DNA of 13,279 nucleotides, from NCBI GenBank assembly GCA_003218815.1, contig QHON01000036.1, positions 1 to 13,279 of the forward strand, given 5' to 3'. The position numbers were made by a program, and so were the translations under genes. This stretch comes from Verrucomicrobiota bacterium. GTDB lineage: Bacteria > Verrucomicrobiota > Verrucomicrobiia > Chthoniobacterales > UBA10450. Position 1 is the stretch's first letter. Every line of letters starts with the position of its first letter. The notes beneath the pieces are model-generated. The model saw nothing but the letters and a program-made list of their open reading frames with translations. It searched no databases and was not told the DNA's origin. Positions 1-7,352 of the stretch are shown here, piece after piece.

Positions 1-1
1 C

Positions 2-1291
2 ATTATTGAGATTTCAAAGAAAAACGACGGCGGCGAGAGTTCGCCATTCGACGATCTGTTCTTCCAAGGACCGCCTGATGAAAGCAATCAGCGCCGTAAC
101 CCGAACGGATTCCGGCCGATCCAAAGCGAAGGCTCCGGTTTCATCGTTCGGCCTGACGGTTATGTCTTTACGAACTTTCACGTGGTCGAGGGCGCTGACA
201 AAATCGACGTGAAATTGAGAGATGGCCGAGAATTTCCGGCCAGGGTCGTGGGCACTGATGAGAAGACCGATATCGCCGTAATTAAAATCGACGCGAAAGA
301 TTTACCGATCGTTCAGCTTGGCAACAGCGACAGCGTACGCGTAGGTCAATTTGCCTTCGCCATTGGAGCTCCGTTCAAGCTCGACTACACGTTCACCTAT
401 GGCGTGGTGAGCGGCAAGGGCCGGAACAAATTGCTCGCCACTGGCGGTTACTCCATCTCGGATTATTTGCAGACTGACGCGTCGATTAATCCAGGCAACA
501 GCGGCGGACCACTTTGCGACATCGACGGTAAAGTAATCGGCATGAATACGCTCATCAACGGGATGAACCGTGGGCTCGGTTTCGCCATCCCAGTTAACAT
601 GGCGAAGGAGATCGGCGCCGAACTTATCGCCGGCCACAAAATCGTGCGGCCCTGGCTTGGCATTCGGATCGAGACGCTCGGCGACGATTCAGCAATCCGC
701 GATTTGCTCAAAGGCGCCGACAAGGGCGTGGTCGTGCGCACAGTTGAAGCCGACGCGCCCGCTTACAAAAGCAACTTGCGGCCTTTCGATGTGATTACGC
801 AAGTCGATGGAACACCGGTCGAAACCGACTCGCAACTCCAGCACGAGATTTTGAAAAAGAAGATCGGCCAAAATGTCGAGCTGACCGTTTGGCGCAAGGG
901 CCAGACGATAAAAGTCCCTGTAAAGACGGGTGAATTGCCTAACGAGATCGCACGTGCTTCAAACGAGCCAATCCAGCCTGGCCAACCGAAACAAGAAGAT
1001 GCCGGCAAATTTGGATTGCAGGTCCAAGAGTTAAACAAGGAAGTTGCCGAACGCCTTCACCTCAGTGTCCAACAGGGTGTCATCGTCACCGATGTCGCGG
1101 ACAACAGCCTCGCCGCCCAACAGGACATCCAGCGCGAAGACATCATTACTGAAGTGGATGGTAAACCCGTTACCAACATACAATCATTTCGCGAAGCTCT
1201 CAACAAAGCCGACCCCAGACGCGGCGTCTTACTCTATCTCGATCGCAAGGGGAACAAAACGTTTGCCGTATTAAAAGCCGGTGCCGGTTAG
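2..1291 (+). CDS. HtrA/DegP-type periplasmic serine protease with two PDZ domains (5' end missing)
   Basis: An S1C (trypsin-fold) protease that would degrade or refold damaged proteins in the cell envelope. The frame is open from the left edge, so the signal peptide and true start lie outside; 429 residues are visible. The catalytic triad is intact: His at visible residue 60 (bases 179-181, in TNFHVVEGA), Asp 90 (269-271, in KTDIAVIK) and Ser 167 (500-502, in GNSGGPL). The His-Asp and Asp-Ser spacings of 30 and 77 residues fit DegP. PDZ1 starts near residue 218 (WLGIRI) and PDZ2 spans about 335-429, a DegP/DegQ-like layout rather than the single-PDZ DegS layout. The GTG at 182 cannot be the start because it follows the catalytic His. 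The gene converges on the small minus-strand gene, with 4 bp between the stops. The family is certain; the choice among degP, degQ and mucD names is not. Confidence 0.95.
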   Translation: MIEISKKNDGGESSPFDDLFFQGPPDESNQRRNPNGFRPIQSEGSGFIVRPDGYVFTNFHVVEGADKIDVKLRDGREFPARVVGTDEKTDIAVIKIDAKDLPIVQLGNSDSVRVGQFAFAIGAPFKLDYTFTYGVVSGKGRNKLLATGGYSISDYLQTDASINPGNSGGPLCDIDGKVIGMNTLINGMNRGLGFAIPVNMAKEIGAELIAGHKIVRPWLGIRIETLGDDSAIRDLLKGADKGVVVRTVEADAPAYKSNLRPFDVITQVDGTPVETDSQLQHEILKKKIGQNVELTVWRKGQTIKVPVKTGELPNEIARASNEPIQPGQPKQEDAGKFGLQVQELNKEVAERLHLSVQQGVIVTDVADNSLAAQQDIQREDIITEVDGKPVTNIQSFREALNKADPRRGVLLYLDRKGNKTFAVLKAGAG

Positions 1292-1295
1292 GCAA

Positions 1296-1517
1296 TTAGG
1301 CCCTTCGGCCGCCGACTATCACGAGAACGATTCCGCCAACGAGACAAATCCCGCCGAGCACTGGGGAAAATGGAACGTGGTGCTCTTTGTCCGCACTCAC
1401 TTGCAGGGGTCCGGCATCGATCACTTTTTCGCGAGTCGTGTAGGTGAACCCGCCGTAAGCGAAGGCGATAATGCCGACAACGATAAGAATGATACCGACG
1501 ATGCCAGCCGGCTTCAT
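1296..1517 (-). CDS. small two-TM membrane protein of unknown function
   Basis: 73 residues. There are two hydrophobic segments, at about residues 4-22 and 52-70, each rich in Gly, Ile and Val. A polar loop of about 30 residues between them carries a YTTREKV motif and charged residues. The protein ends in Gly-Gly-Arg-Arg-Ala, which suggests a cytoplasmic positively charged tail. Small proteins of this pattern recur in soil bacteria as conserved hypotheticals; I do not know a function or a reliable family name. The ATG lies 10 bp after the stop of the upstream 49-residue gene, so the two are probably co-transcribed. No convincing Shine-Dalgarno sequence precedes it, so translation may depend on the upstream gene. 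The clean two-TM pattern and tight spacing support a real gene. Confidence 0.75.
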   Translation of the reverse strand: MKPAGIVGIILIVVGIIAFAYGGFTYTTREKVIDAGPLQVSADKEHHVPFSPVLGGICLVGGIVLVIVGGRRA

Positions 1518-1527
1518 TGACGTAACG

Positions 1528-1677
1528 TTACAAGGGACGCCGGCCTTGAATCAGATTGATAATCAGCACGACAATGGCGATCACAAGCAGGATGTGAATG
1601 AATCCTCCCAAGGTGTAGGAGCTGACTAATCCAAGCAGCCAAAGCACGAGCAAGATCACAAAGATTGTCCAGAGCAT
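1528..1677 (-). CDS. Lmo0937-like 49-residue membrane protein
   Basis: A 49-codon gene. The translation begins MLWTIFVILLVLWLLG, continues with SSYTLGGFIHILLVIAIV, and ends in IQGRRPL. This pattern matches the small Lmo0937-type proteins: a first hydrophobic helix ending in LLGL, a Gly-Gly-Phe-Ile-His turn, a second hydrophobic helix, and a short basic C-terminus. The family is widespread in bacteria and, as far as I know, has no established function; small membrane proteins of this sort are often stress-associated. A purine-rich AAAGGA stretch about 7 nt before the ATG is one of the better ribosome-binding sites in the window. A longer reading frame covering the same bases (1514-1702) is in a different frame and lacks membrane character. 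The gene probably forms a two-gene unit with the downstream 73-residue protein. Confidence 0.85.
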   Translation of the reverse strand: MLWTIFVILLVLWLLGLVSSYTLGGFIHILLVIAIVVLIINLIQGRRPL

Positions 1678-1718
1678 AAGGTTCCTTTCGGTTGAATCTC
1701 ACTTCTCCTTCGCGCCGC

Positions 1719-1733
1719 GCGCAAGCCTTGCGC
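1719..1733. repeat. near-perfect 7-bp inverted repeat in the leader of the Lmo0937-like gene
   Basis: GCGCAAG and CTTGCGC flank a single central base. It lies about 42-56 bp upstream of the Lmo0937-like ATG, in the 128-bp gap behind the kinase-MurQ gene. It could be an operator half-site pair or a small hairpin in the leader. No clear sigma-70 promoter could be assigned in this gap, and I see no other gene in it. Confidence 0.35.
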
Positions 1734-1805
1734 TTATCGACATCAAAAATCGTGACTTAGGATTTCCGAGCAATCTTCAGGAACTCGCATAAAATACTTC
1801 ATTTT

Positions 1806-3575
1806 TCATTGGTGGATCTTGTCCACAACGGCACGCAGATTCCAGTCGTTCGCTTCAAGTTGTTGGCGCGCCGAATTGTAATCCGATCCCGACAATTGAG
1901 CGACCAAGCGGATCGCACGATCACGCAGTTTCGAGTTCGACGCGTGCAGATCAATCATCAAGTTGCCGCGGACTTTGCCGAGCGCCACCATCGCGGCCGT
2001 GCTGATAACGTTGAGCGCGATCTTCGTTGCTGTACCCGCCTTCAACCTGGTCGATCCGGTGAGAACTTCCGGTCCAACCATGAGATTGATTGCAAGATCG
2101 ACAGTCAACTTTTGCGAGCCTGACGGATTGCAGGTTAGCAAAATAGTCTTGGCGCCTAACGACTTCGACCGCGCAAGCGCGCCGAGGACAAAAGGCGTTC
2201 GGCCGCTGGCCGTGATACCAATCACAACATCGCTGCTCTTAATGCCGCGCTCATCCAAGGCCAACGCGCCTCCACTTTCCTCGTCTTCCGCACCCTCGAT
2301 GGCTCGATAGAGCGCAGTTACCCCGCCCGCGATCACTCCCTGCACTAGATTGGGCGGGGCGCCAAAGGTCGGCGGGATTTCGCTCGCATCGAGCACCCCA
2401 ATACGCCCACTGCTGCCAGCGCCGACATAAAAGAGGCGGCCGCCATTTCGCAACGATTCGGTAACGATTTCAATGGCTCGCGCAAGATCGGCAATGGCGC
2501 CTCGCAGCGCGTCCTGCACAGATTTTTCCTCCTCCACAAAGAGTTCGACCAAGGCGCGCGGACTCAGTTCTTCCAGATTCTCCGAGCGCGGATTGCGCTG
2601 CTCGGTTAGGACGGCAGCCAGATTGTCAATTTCGCTTTCGGGAAGCTTCGATTGGAAAACGACGTGATCGTTCAACTCTGCCGCCAGCCACGCCGCGCCA
2701 AGTTCGGGCGTGCGCTCCGCAATTGCCACACGAGCATCGGGAAGATTCTTCTTCAGTCTGCGCCGAAATGCGTGCGTGTAGATCGAATCGCGATGAAAAA
2801 GCCCGCCGAGGAGCACGACCTTCGGCGCGAGCAGATGAAGCCTGGACGCGACTGCCTCCGTGTATTCGCTTAGAGCCTGGGCGCCGTTTTCTACAATTTC
2901 CGTCACGCGCGCATCGCCGCTGGCTGCGGCTTCAAAAACAACCGGCGTGAGCATCGCGATCTCCATTTTGTCTGCTGTCTGGACCCACCGAACGACTTCA
3001 TCAAGGTTATTCAACGAAAGTGCGTGCAAGACTTTCGCGGTGAATTGCATCTCGCCACGGTGCAAATCGTATTCACGCAAGAGGAGGCGCAGCGCCTGAA
3101 TGGAAAGAAAATAACCGCCGCCTGTGTCGCCGAGGATGTGTCCCCAGCCGCCGGCGTTCTCGATTCTGTCGCCCCGCCGCCCTGTAACCGAGGAGCCACT
3201 TCCAGCGCTGACCACTATTCCGTCGCCATGTCCAAGGCCAGCTGCGAGGCCGGACTCGCGATCACTGCCAGAGACGATTCTGGCGTTTGGCCAGATTTCC
3301 GCGCAAAGCCGTGAAAGCGATTGTCGATCTTCGGCGGTCCCACAGCCGGCAAGAAAGATTCCAGCACGATCGATCTCCCTCGGAAGTTCGCAGAAGATCG
3401 CTCTCAGTCGATCTGGCGTTTCCAACCGGACGTTTGAGGGAGGCAGTCTTCCTTGATCGAGAATGCGCAGTTGCGAGCCGGGATCGGCGCCCCCGGCTCC
3501 AGTTCGCTCGACCAAAACCCAGGCAGTCTTAGTGCCGCCGCCTTCCACGCCCAAGATTTTCTCTTTGCGCTCCAT
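1806..3575 (-). CDS. murQ: bifunctional amino-sugar kinase / N-acetylmuramate-6-phosphate etherase (MurQ) fusion
   Basis: 589 residues with two enzymes in one chain. Residues 1-305 are a BadF/BadG-type sugar kinase of the GlcNAc/MurNAc kinase family: phosphate-1 loop GVEGGGTKT at 9-17, a second glycine-rich ATP loop with GSGSS at 125-129, GWGHILGDTGGGY at 143-155, and LLGGLF at 255-260. Residues 320-589 are a full MurQ: the SIS-domain phosphosugar loop GAGSSGRIG at 385-393, Glu399 in DASEIPPTF, Glu430 in EGAEDEE (equivalent to catalytic Glu83 and Glu114 of the E. coli enzyme), and the C-terminal helical tail. Together they would phosphorylate MurNAc and cleave the lactyl ether, giving GlcNAc-6-phosphate and D-lactate, a peptidoglycan-recycling step. 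The ATG at 3575 places the kinase loop at residue 9, as expected. It is divergent from ligA, with 33 bp between starts. Sugar specificity of the kinase half is inferred from the fusion. Confidence 0.93.
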   Translation of the reverse strand: MERKEKILGVEGGGTKTAWVLVERTGAGGADPGSQLRILDQGRLPPSNVRLETPDRLRAIFCELPREIDRAGIFLAGCGTAEDRQSLSRLCAEIWPNARIVSGSDRESGLAAGLGHGDGIVVSAGSGSSVTGRRGDRIENAGGWGHILGDTGGGYFLSIQALRLLLREYDLHRGEMQFTAKVLHALSLNNLDEVVRWVQTADKMEIAMLTPVVFEAAASGDARVTEIVENGAQALSEYTEAVASRLHLLAPKVVLLGGLFHRDSIYTHAFRRRLKKNLPDARVAIAERTPELGAAWLAAELNDHVVFQSKLPESEIDNLAAVLTEQRNPRSENLEELSPRALVELFVEEEKSVQDALRGAIADLARAIEIVTESLRNGGRLFYVGAGSSGRIGVLDASEIPPTFGAPPNLVQGVIAGGVTALYRAIEGAEDEESGGALALDERGIKSSDVVIGITASGRTPFVLGALARSKSLGAKTILLTCNPSGSQKLTVDLAINLMVGPEVLTGSTRLKAGTATKIALNVISTAAMVALGKVRGNLMIDLHASNSKLRDRAIRLVAQLSGSDYNSARQQLEANDWNLRAVVDKIHQ

Positions 3576-3608
3576 TGCCGAGGATTCGACCGACTTATAT
3601 CATCCCAC
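3576..3608. promoter_or_regulatory. 33-bp divergent start region between the kinase-MurQ gene and ligA
   Basis: Both genes start from this gap, so at least one promoter must overlap the neighbouring coding sequence. On the plus strand TTATAT at 3595-3600 resembles a -10 box. Used as such, it would place transcription start almost at the ligA ATG (3609), implying a leaderless or very short leader message. No clear -35 hexamer is visible at the proper spacing, and neither start has a Shine-Dalgarno sequence. This is a weak prediction. Confidence 0.25.
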
Positions 3609-5768
3609 ATGACTGAGGAAGAAACGCAAGCGGCAAAACGTGCCGCGCAATTGCGTCGCAAAATCGAAGAGCACGACCGCCGTTACTACCAGGAAGCTGC
3701 GCCCATAATCAGCGATCGCGAATACGATCGGCTCTACCAGGAGCTTCTCGACCTTGAAACGCAGTTTCCGCAGTTCGTGTCAACCGATTCCCCGACACAG
3801 CGCGTCGGTGGTAAGCCACTGGAGGCCTTTGCCCAAATCGGGCATCGAGTCCCCATGCTGAGCTTGGATAACACGTACTCCGAAAAAGAAGTCGCGAGTT
3901 TTTATGCGCGGATCACGCGCCTTTTACCGAACGAGAGGATCCCGGTTGTGATCGAGCCGAAAGTGGACGGCGTCGCCGTTTCATTGCTTTATGAAAAGGG
4001 GCGGCTTCGGCATGCAGCCACGCGCGGAGATGGCGCGGTGGGCGACGATATCACCCAAAATATTAGGACCATTCGTTCTATTCCTGAGCGCTTGCGCAGC
4101 GCACGACCGAGCGTTTTCGAAGTGCGCGGTGAAGTTTTCATGGATAAGCGCGGCTTCGCGAAATTAAACGAAGAACGGAGCAAGGCGGGCTTGCCTCTAT
4201 TCGCGAACCCGAGGAATGCAGCGGCGGGATCCCTCAAGCAACTCGATCCAGCAATCGTTGCCAAGCGACCGCTTGGCATCCTGTTTTACGGCACGGGTGC
4301 GGTCGAAGATGTCGATCTCGAGAAACACTCCGAACTGTTTCCGCTTCTTGAAAAATTCGGCTTGCCCACGAGCGAGCGCTGGTGGCTGGCCGATTCGTTC
4401 GAGGAAATTTTGAACGCGATCCGCGAGCTGGACAAAATTCGAGGCGATTTTGCGTATCAAACCGATGGCGCAGTCGTGAAAGTAGACGCGTTCGCGCAAC
4501 GGGAACGGCTTGGGTTCACGGCCAAATCGCCGCGCTGGGCGATCGCATACAAATACGAAGCGGAGCGCGTAGAGACGCGTTTGATCGACATTCTGGTCCA
4601 GGTCGGCCGGACCGGTGTGCTTACGCCAGTGGCGGTGCTTGAGCCGGTAACGGTGAGCGGCAGTCGGGTCTCGCGTGCGACCCTGCACAATGAAGACGAA
4701 ATCAAACGCAAAGACATTCGCATCGGCGACACAGTTGTGATCGAGAAGGCCGGTGAAGTGATCCCAGCAGTGATCGAGGTGGTGAAATCGAAGCGGCTGC
4801 GCAACGCAAAGCCGTTCGATTTCTTCAAACACGTTCACGGCAAATGCCCTGTCTGTGGCAGCCCCGTGCGGCGCGATCCACAGTTCGTCGCCTGGCGCTG
4901 TGAAAATATTCAGTGCCCAGCCCAAACGACCCGGCGAGTGGAATTTTTTGCGGCACGCAGCGCCCTTGATATCGAAAGCATCGGCGGAATCCTTGCCGAC
5001 AAATTAGTCGAGCGTGGTTTGATACGCGAGCCGATCGATTTATTTGAGTTGAAAACCGAGCAGCTTGCAACCTTGAACCTTGGCACAGAGGAGGCGCCGC
5101 GAGTTTTCGGCCAGAAGAACGCAACCAAAGCAATTCGTGCGATCGAGCGTGCGAAAACTTTGCCGCTTTCGCGCTGGCTTTTCGCCCTCGCAATTCCTGA
5201 TGTCGGGAAAACGACGGCTACGCAGTTGGCGCGTTTCCATGAAACGATCGAAGATATCGCGGGCTCACAATTGCTACGGGACGTTCTGACCTATCACGAA
5301 AGGAGCGATCAGAATCGCCAGCAAATCGCAAATCGTTTGATCGAGGCGGGTTTTGCTGAGAAGTCAAAAAGCAAAAGTGAAAAGGGAGCCGGTATCGTGA
5401 CCGAGGTCGGACCGGTAGTCGCGAAAAGCGTTCTTGAGTTTTTTGAGTCGGAAGCCGGCGCCAAACTTCTGCGCCGAATGAAACAGTTGCAGATTTCTCC
5501 CAAGATCGAAAAAATTTCGGCGAAGAAAGCGGCAAAGCTGCCGCTGGCCGACAAAGCTTTTGTGCTTACCGGCACTTTGCCCTCAATGACGCGTGAGGAA
5601 GCGACGGCAAAGATCGAAGCGCTCGGCGGTCATGTCAGCGGCAGCGTCAGCAGGAAAACTGATTATGTTCTAGCGGGCGCGGAGCCTGGCAGCAAGCTCG
5701 CGAAAGCGAAACACTTCGGTATTCGAATTCTCACCGAGGCAGAATTTCGGAAAATGCTGGCGCGATGA
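3609..5768 (+). CDS. ligA: NAD-dependent DNA ligase LigA
   Basis: 719 residues, against about 670 for E. coli LigA. It seals nicks in replication and repair using NAD+. Domains in order: Ia at about 1-70 with the EYDRLYQEL motif that contacts NMN; the adenylation domain with nucleophile Lys118 in EPKVDG and the RGDG motif that follows; the OB fold at about 330-405; a four-cysteine zinc finger with Cys413, Cys416, Cys431 and Cys436; helix-hairpin-helix repeats; and a C-terminal BRCT domain (about 640-719). The frame is open upstream to an ATG at 3453, but that would add 52 residues overlapping the divergent gene; the ATG at 3609 gives the standard N-terminus. An extra segment of about 40 residues, partly Lys/Ser-rich, sits inside the HhH region just before VGPVVAKS and accounts for most of the extra length. 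The gene converges on the pseudoprotease gene, 15 bp away. Confidence 0.97.
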   Translation: MTEEETQAAKRAAQLRRKIEEHDRRYYQEAAPIISDREYDRLYQELLDLETQFPQFVSTDSPTQRVGGKPLEAFAQIGHRVPMLSLDNTYSEKEVASFYARITRLLPNERIPVVIEPKVDGVAVSLLYEKGRLRHAATRGDGAVGDDITQNIRTIRSIPERLRSARPSVFEVRGEVFMDKRGFAKLNEERSKAGLPLFANPRNAAAGSLKQLDPAIVAKRPLGILFYGTGAVEDVDLEKHSELFPLLEKFGLPTSERWWLADSFEEILNAIRELDKIRGDFAYQTDGAVVKVDAFAQRERLGFTAKSPRWAIAYKYEAERVETRLIDILVQVGRTGVLTPVAVLEPVTVSGSRVSRATLHNEDEIKRKDIRIGDTVVIEKAGEVIPAVIEVVKSKRLRNAKPFDFFKHVHGKCPVCGSPVRRDPQFVAWRCENIQCPAQTTRRVEFFAARSALDIESIGGILADKLVERGLIREPIDLFELKTEQLATLNLGTEEAPRVFGQKNATKAIRAIERAKTLPLSRWLFALAIPDVGKTTATQLARFHETIEDIAGSQLLRDVLTYHERSDQNRQQIANRLIEAGFAEKSKSKSEKGAGIVTEVGPVVAKSVLEFFESEAGAKLLRRMKQLQISPKIEKISAKKAAKLPLADKAFVLTGTLPSMTREEATAKIEALGGHVSGSVSRKTDYVLAGAEPGSKLAKAKHFGIRILTEAEFRKMLAR

Positions 5769-5783
5769 CCGCGTTACTGAACC

Positions 5784-6869
5784 TCAAGGCGTGCGCTGCG
5801 CCTCAGAATCGAGCTTGAGTGGAATCGCCTGATTCATCGTCGGCGCAGCAATTAGTGGCGGATGCTGGCTGGCCGGATGAGTCTCAGCTTGCACGTTAAA
5901 CGTCAGCTTCTCGTTGCCCCGGATCACTGTGATCGGAACGGTATCTCCAGCCGTGATGAAGAACGACGCATCTAGCACGTCTTCCGGCTCGTGGACCTTT
6001 TTCCGCCCCACTTGCAAGAGAATGTCGCCGGCCTTGATCCCGGAACTGGCCGCTGGCGTGCCGTCCATGATCTGCGTCATTCGCGCACGAGAACCTTCCG
6101 TCGGCGCGGCTGCCTCGGAAACATTAATCCCGATCCAACCATGCCTGGCTTCGCCGAAACGGACAAAGTCGCCGCGGATTTTCTCGGCCGCTTCGATTGG
6201 CACCGCATAACACGAAGAGTTGTTTTCGAGGCTGCTAACCAGGATACCGACGACCTCGCCTTTCATGTTCAAGAGCGGCGCGCCAGCCTCTCCCCGTTGT
6301 GTGGGAAGATTGACTCGCAAGTGCGTGGTTGAAAAATAACGACCGAGGTATTTCCGATCAAATCCTGCGACCATTCCAAAATTCGGTGTTTCCGGCAAAT
6401 CCAATGGATAACCAATCGTTACGACGGGGGTTGCCACTCCCAGCTCCTCGGACTTCCCAATCGGGAGCGCGGGCGTTGCGACATCTGTCTTTAATATGGC
6501 CATGCCGCTGCGGATATCGGCCAACACCTGGCGCGCGGGATATTGTTTGCCATTAAACTCAATACTGAAATTTCCCGCTTCACCTCCGACCGTATACGCG
6601 GTGTAAAGGGTTCCCGTAGGATCGATAAAAAATCCGGTTCCCGAAATTTCGCAGTGCTCGTCAACACCGTGAATCTTGACCACAGCTTTGGCGGCGTGCT
6701 CAAAGACCTCCTTCACCTGGCGGCTGACTGCCGTGGCGGACTCTTCTTGAGCATCAACGAGAGAAATCGCCGCAAAAAGACTTAGCGCGACCGGGAGTCT
6801 GCGGATCAACACGAAACGAAAGCGGAAGGGAACTTCCGGCGCGCGACTAAAATCTGAAAGTTGGCTCAT
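5784..6869 (-). CDS. exported HtrA-fold PDZ protein with all three catalytic residues lost (pseudoprotease)
   Basis: 361 residues: a signal or anchor segment with RR at 23-24 and a hydrophobic core at 25-40 ending VDA, an S1C protease-like domain (about 50-235), one PDZ domain (about 243-330), and a Pro-rich tail. One PDZ and a short N-terminal hydrophobic segment give a DegS-like layout. Compared with the intact HtrA at the start of the window, the catalytic His is Thr93 (TAYTVGG), Asp is Gly122 (RSGMAILK) and Ser is Ala195 (GEAGAPL); I checked all three in the DNA (bases 6591-6593, 6504-6506, 6285-6287). The frame is otherwise intact and fold motifs persist, so this is a maintained protein rather than a decaying gene. 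Cys73 and Cys220 could form a disulfide. The ATG at 6869 overlaps the upstream gene by 23 nt; a GTG at residue 20 or TTG at 21 would give a shorter signal peptide. It is the last gene of the sigma-factor run. A sensor or scaffold role is inferred. Confidence 0.88.
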   Translation of the reverse strand: MSQLSDFSRAPEVPFRFRFVLIRRLPVALSLFAAISLVDAQEESATAVSRQVKEVFEHAAKAVVKIHGVDEHCEISGTGFFIDPTGTLYTAYTVGGEAGNFSIEFNGKQYPARQVLADIRSGMAILKTDVATPALPIGKSEELGVATPVVTIGYPLDLPETPNFGMVAGFDRKYLGRYFSTTHLRVNLPTQRGEAGAPLLNMKGEVVGILVSSLENNSSCYAVPIEAAEKIRGDFVRFGEARHGWIGINVSEAAAPTEGSRARMTQIMDGTPAASSGIKAGDILLQVGRKKVHEPEDVLDASFFITAGDTVPITVIRGNEKLTFNVQAETHPASQHPPLIAAPTMNQAIPLKLDSEAQRTP

Positions 6870-7341
6870 AACTCACAGGGACGCTATCGAGCACGTAGCG
6901 CGGCGGGGTGGCGGCCCGGTGAGTGTGGGCGCTTTCATTCAAATTACGAAGCGGCTGCGTCCTGAAGATCCGCGTGGCCACTGGGGATGCGAGCGTCCAT
7001 TCTCCTTCTGCATTCACTGCTGTAGATAACGCCGGCTGGCTCTGGAGAGCGGCGACATTGGCAGTCCCCGGTTCCTGATAAATCTTCAACGAAATAACCG
7101 CCGCGCAGACCAACACCGCGGTGATGGCCGCTGGGTAGGAGGTGAGCGAACGAACATTCAACCGCAACATGAAGTCCTGAGCGCGCTCCAGAAGAATCCG
7201 CCAGAGCGGTTCACAGAGCAATTCATCACGCTGCCGGCGATGGAACTCGTGCAGGAAATTTTCGAAATAGCCCGGCGGGGGTTGCTCGTGCCGTTTCAGT
7301 CGAAGAAGCTTGGCGATCTCGTTTTCGTTAAATTCGTCCAT
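6847..7341 (-). CDS. single-TM protein, putative anti-sigma factor
   Basis: 164 residues. A charged cytoplasmic-type N-terminus (1-66) contains a helical stretch around PPPGYFENFLHEFHRRQR (21-38). One TM helix follows at about 69-88, then an outside region of about 75 residues rich in Ala, Thr and Ser. It starts 11 nt after the ECF sigma gene and has the N-in, C-out layout of membrane anti-sigma factors. I do not see a zinc-binding HxxxCxxC motif, so it is not a classic ZAS protein, and the assignment rests on position and topology. It ends in YEPTFRF; an aromatic C-terminus of this kind resembles peptides bound by DegS-type PDZ domains, and the next gene encodes a PDZ protein. Its last 23 nt overlap that gene. 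No ribosome-binding site is obvious. It could instead be an unrelated membrane protein. Confidence 0.75.
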   Translation of the reverse strand: MDEFNENEIAKLLRLKRHEQPPPGYFENFLHEFHRRQRDELLCEPLWRILLERAQDFMLRLNVRSLTSYPAAITAVLVCAAVISLKIYQEPGTANVAALQSQPALSTAVNAEGEWTLASPVATRIFRTQPLRNLNESAHTHRAATPPRYVLDSVPVSYEPTFRF

Positions 7342-7352
7342 TTCAGCGCGGG

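Noticed and set aside
1522..1531. 10-bp palindrome GTAACGTTAC between the two small membrane genes
   Set aside because: It includes the stop codon of the upstream gene and is short enough to be chance; no second copy was seen nearby.
1514..1702. 62-residue minus-strand reading frame
   Set aside because: It overlaps the Lmo0937-like gene in another frame, lacks membrane or domain character, and is less gene-like than the 49-residue frame.
3453..3608. Upstream in-frame ATG that would lengthen LigA by 52 residues
   Set aside because: The extension overlaps the divergent kinase-MurQ gene, has no LigA similarity, and the ATG at 3609 gives the normal N-terminus.
4197..4925. 242-residue minus-strand open frame inside ligA
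   Set aside because: It lies antisense within a confidently identified gene and shows no recognisable domain.
5787..5803. AGGCG/CGCCT hairpin at the convergent ends of ligA and the pseudoprotease gene
   Set aside because: Only a 5-bp stem with a 7-nt loop and no T-run on either strand, so I do not call a terminator.
5784..6869. Calling the HtrA-like gene a pseudogene
   Set aside because: The frame is intact with a signal segment and PDZ domain; only the catalytic residues differ, which points to a functional non-enzyme.
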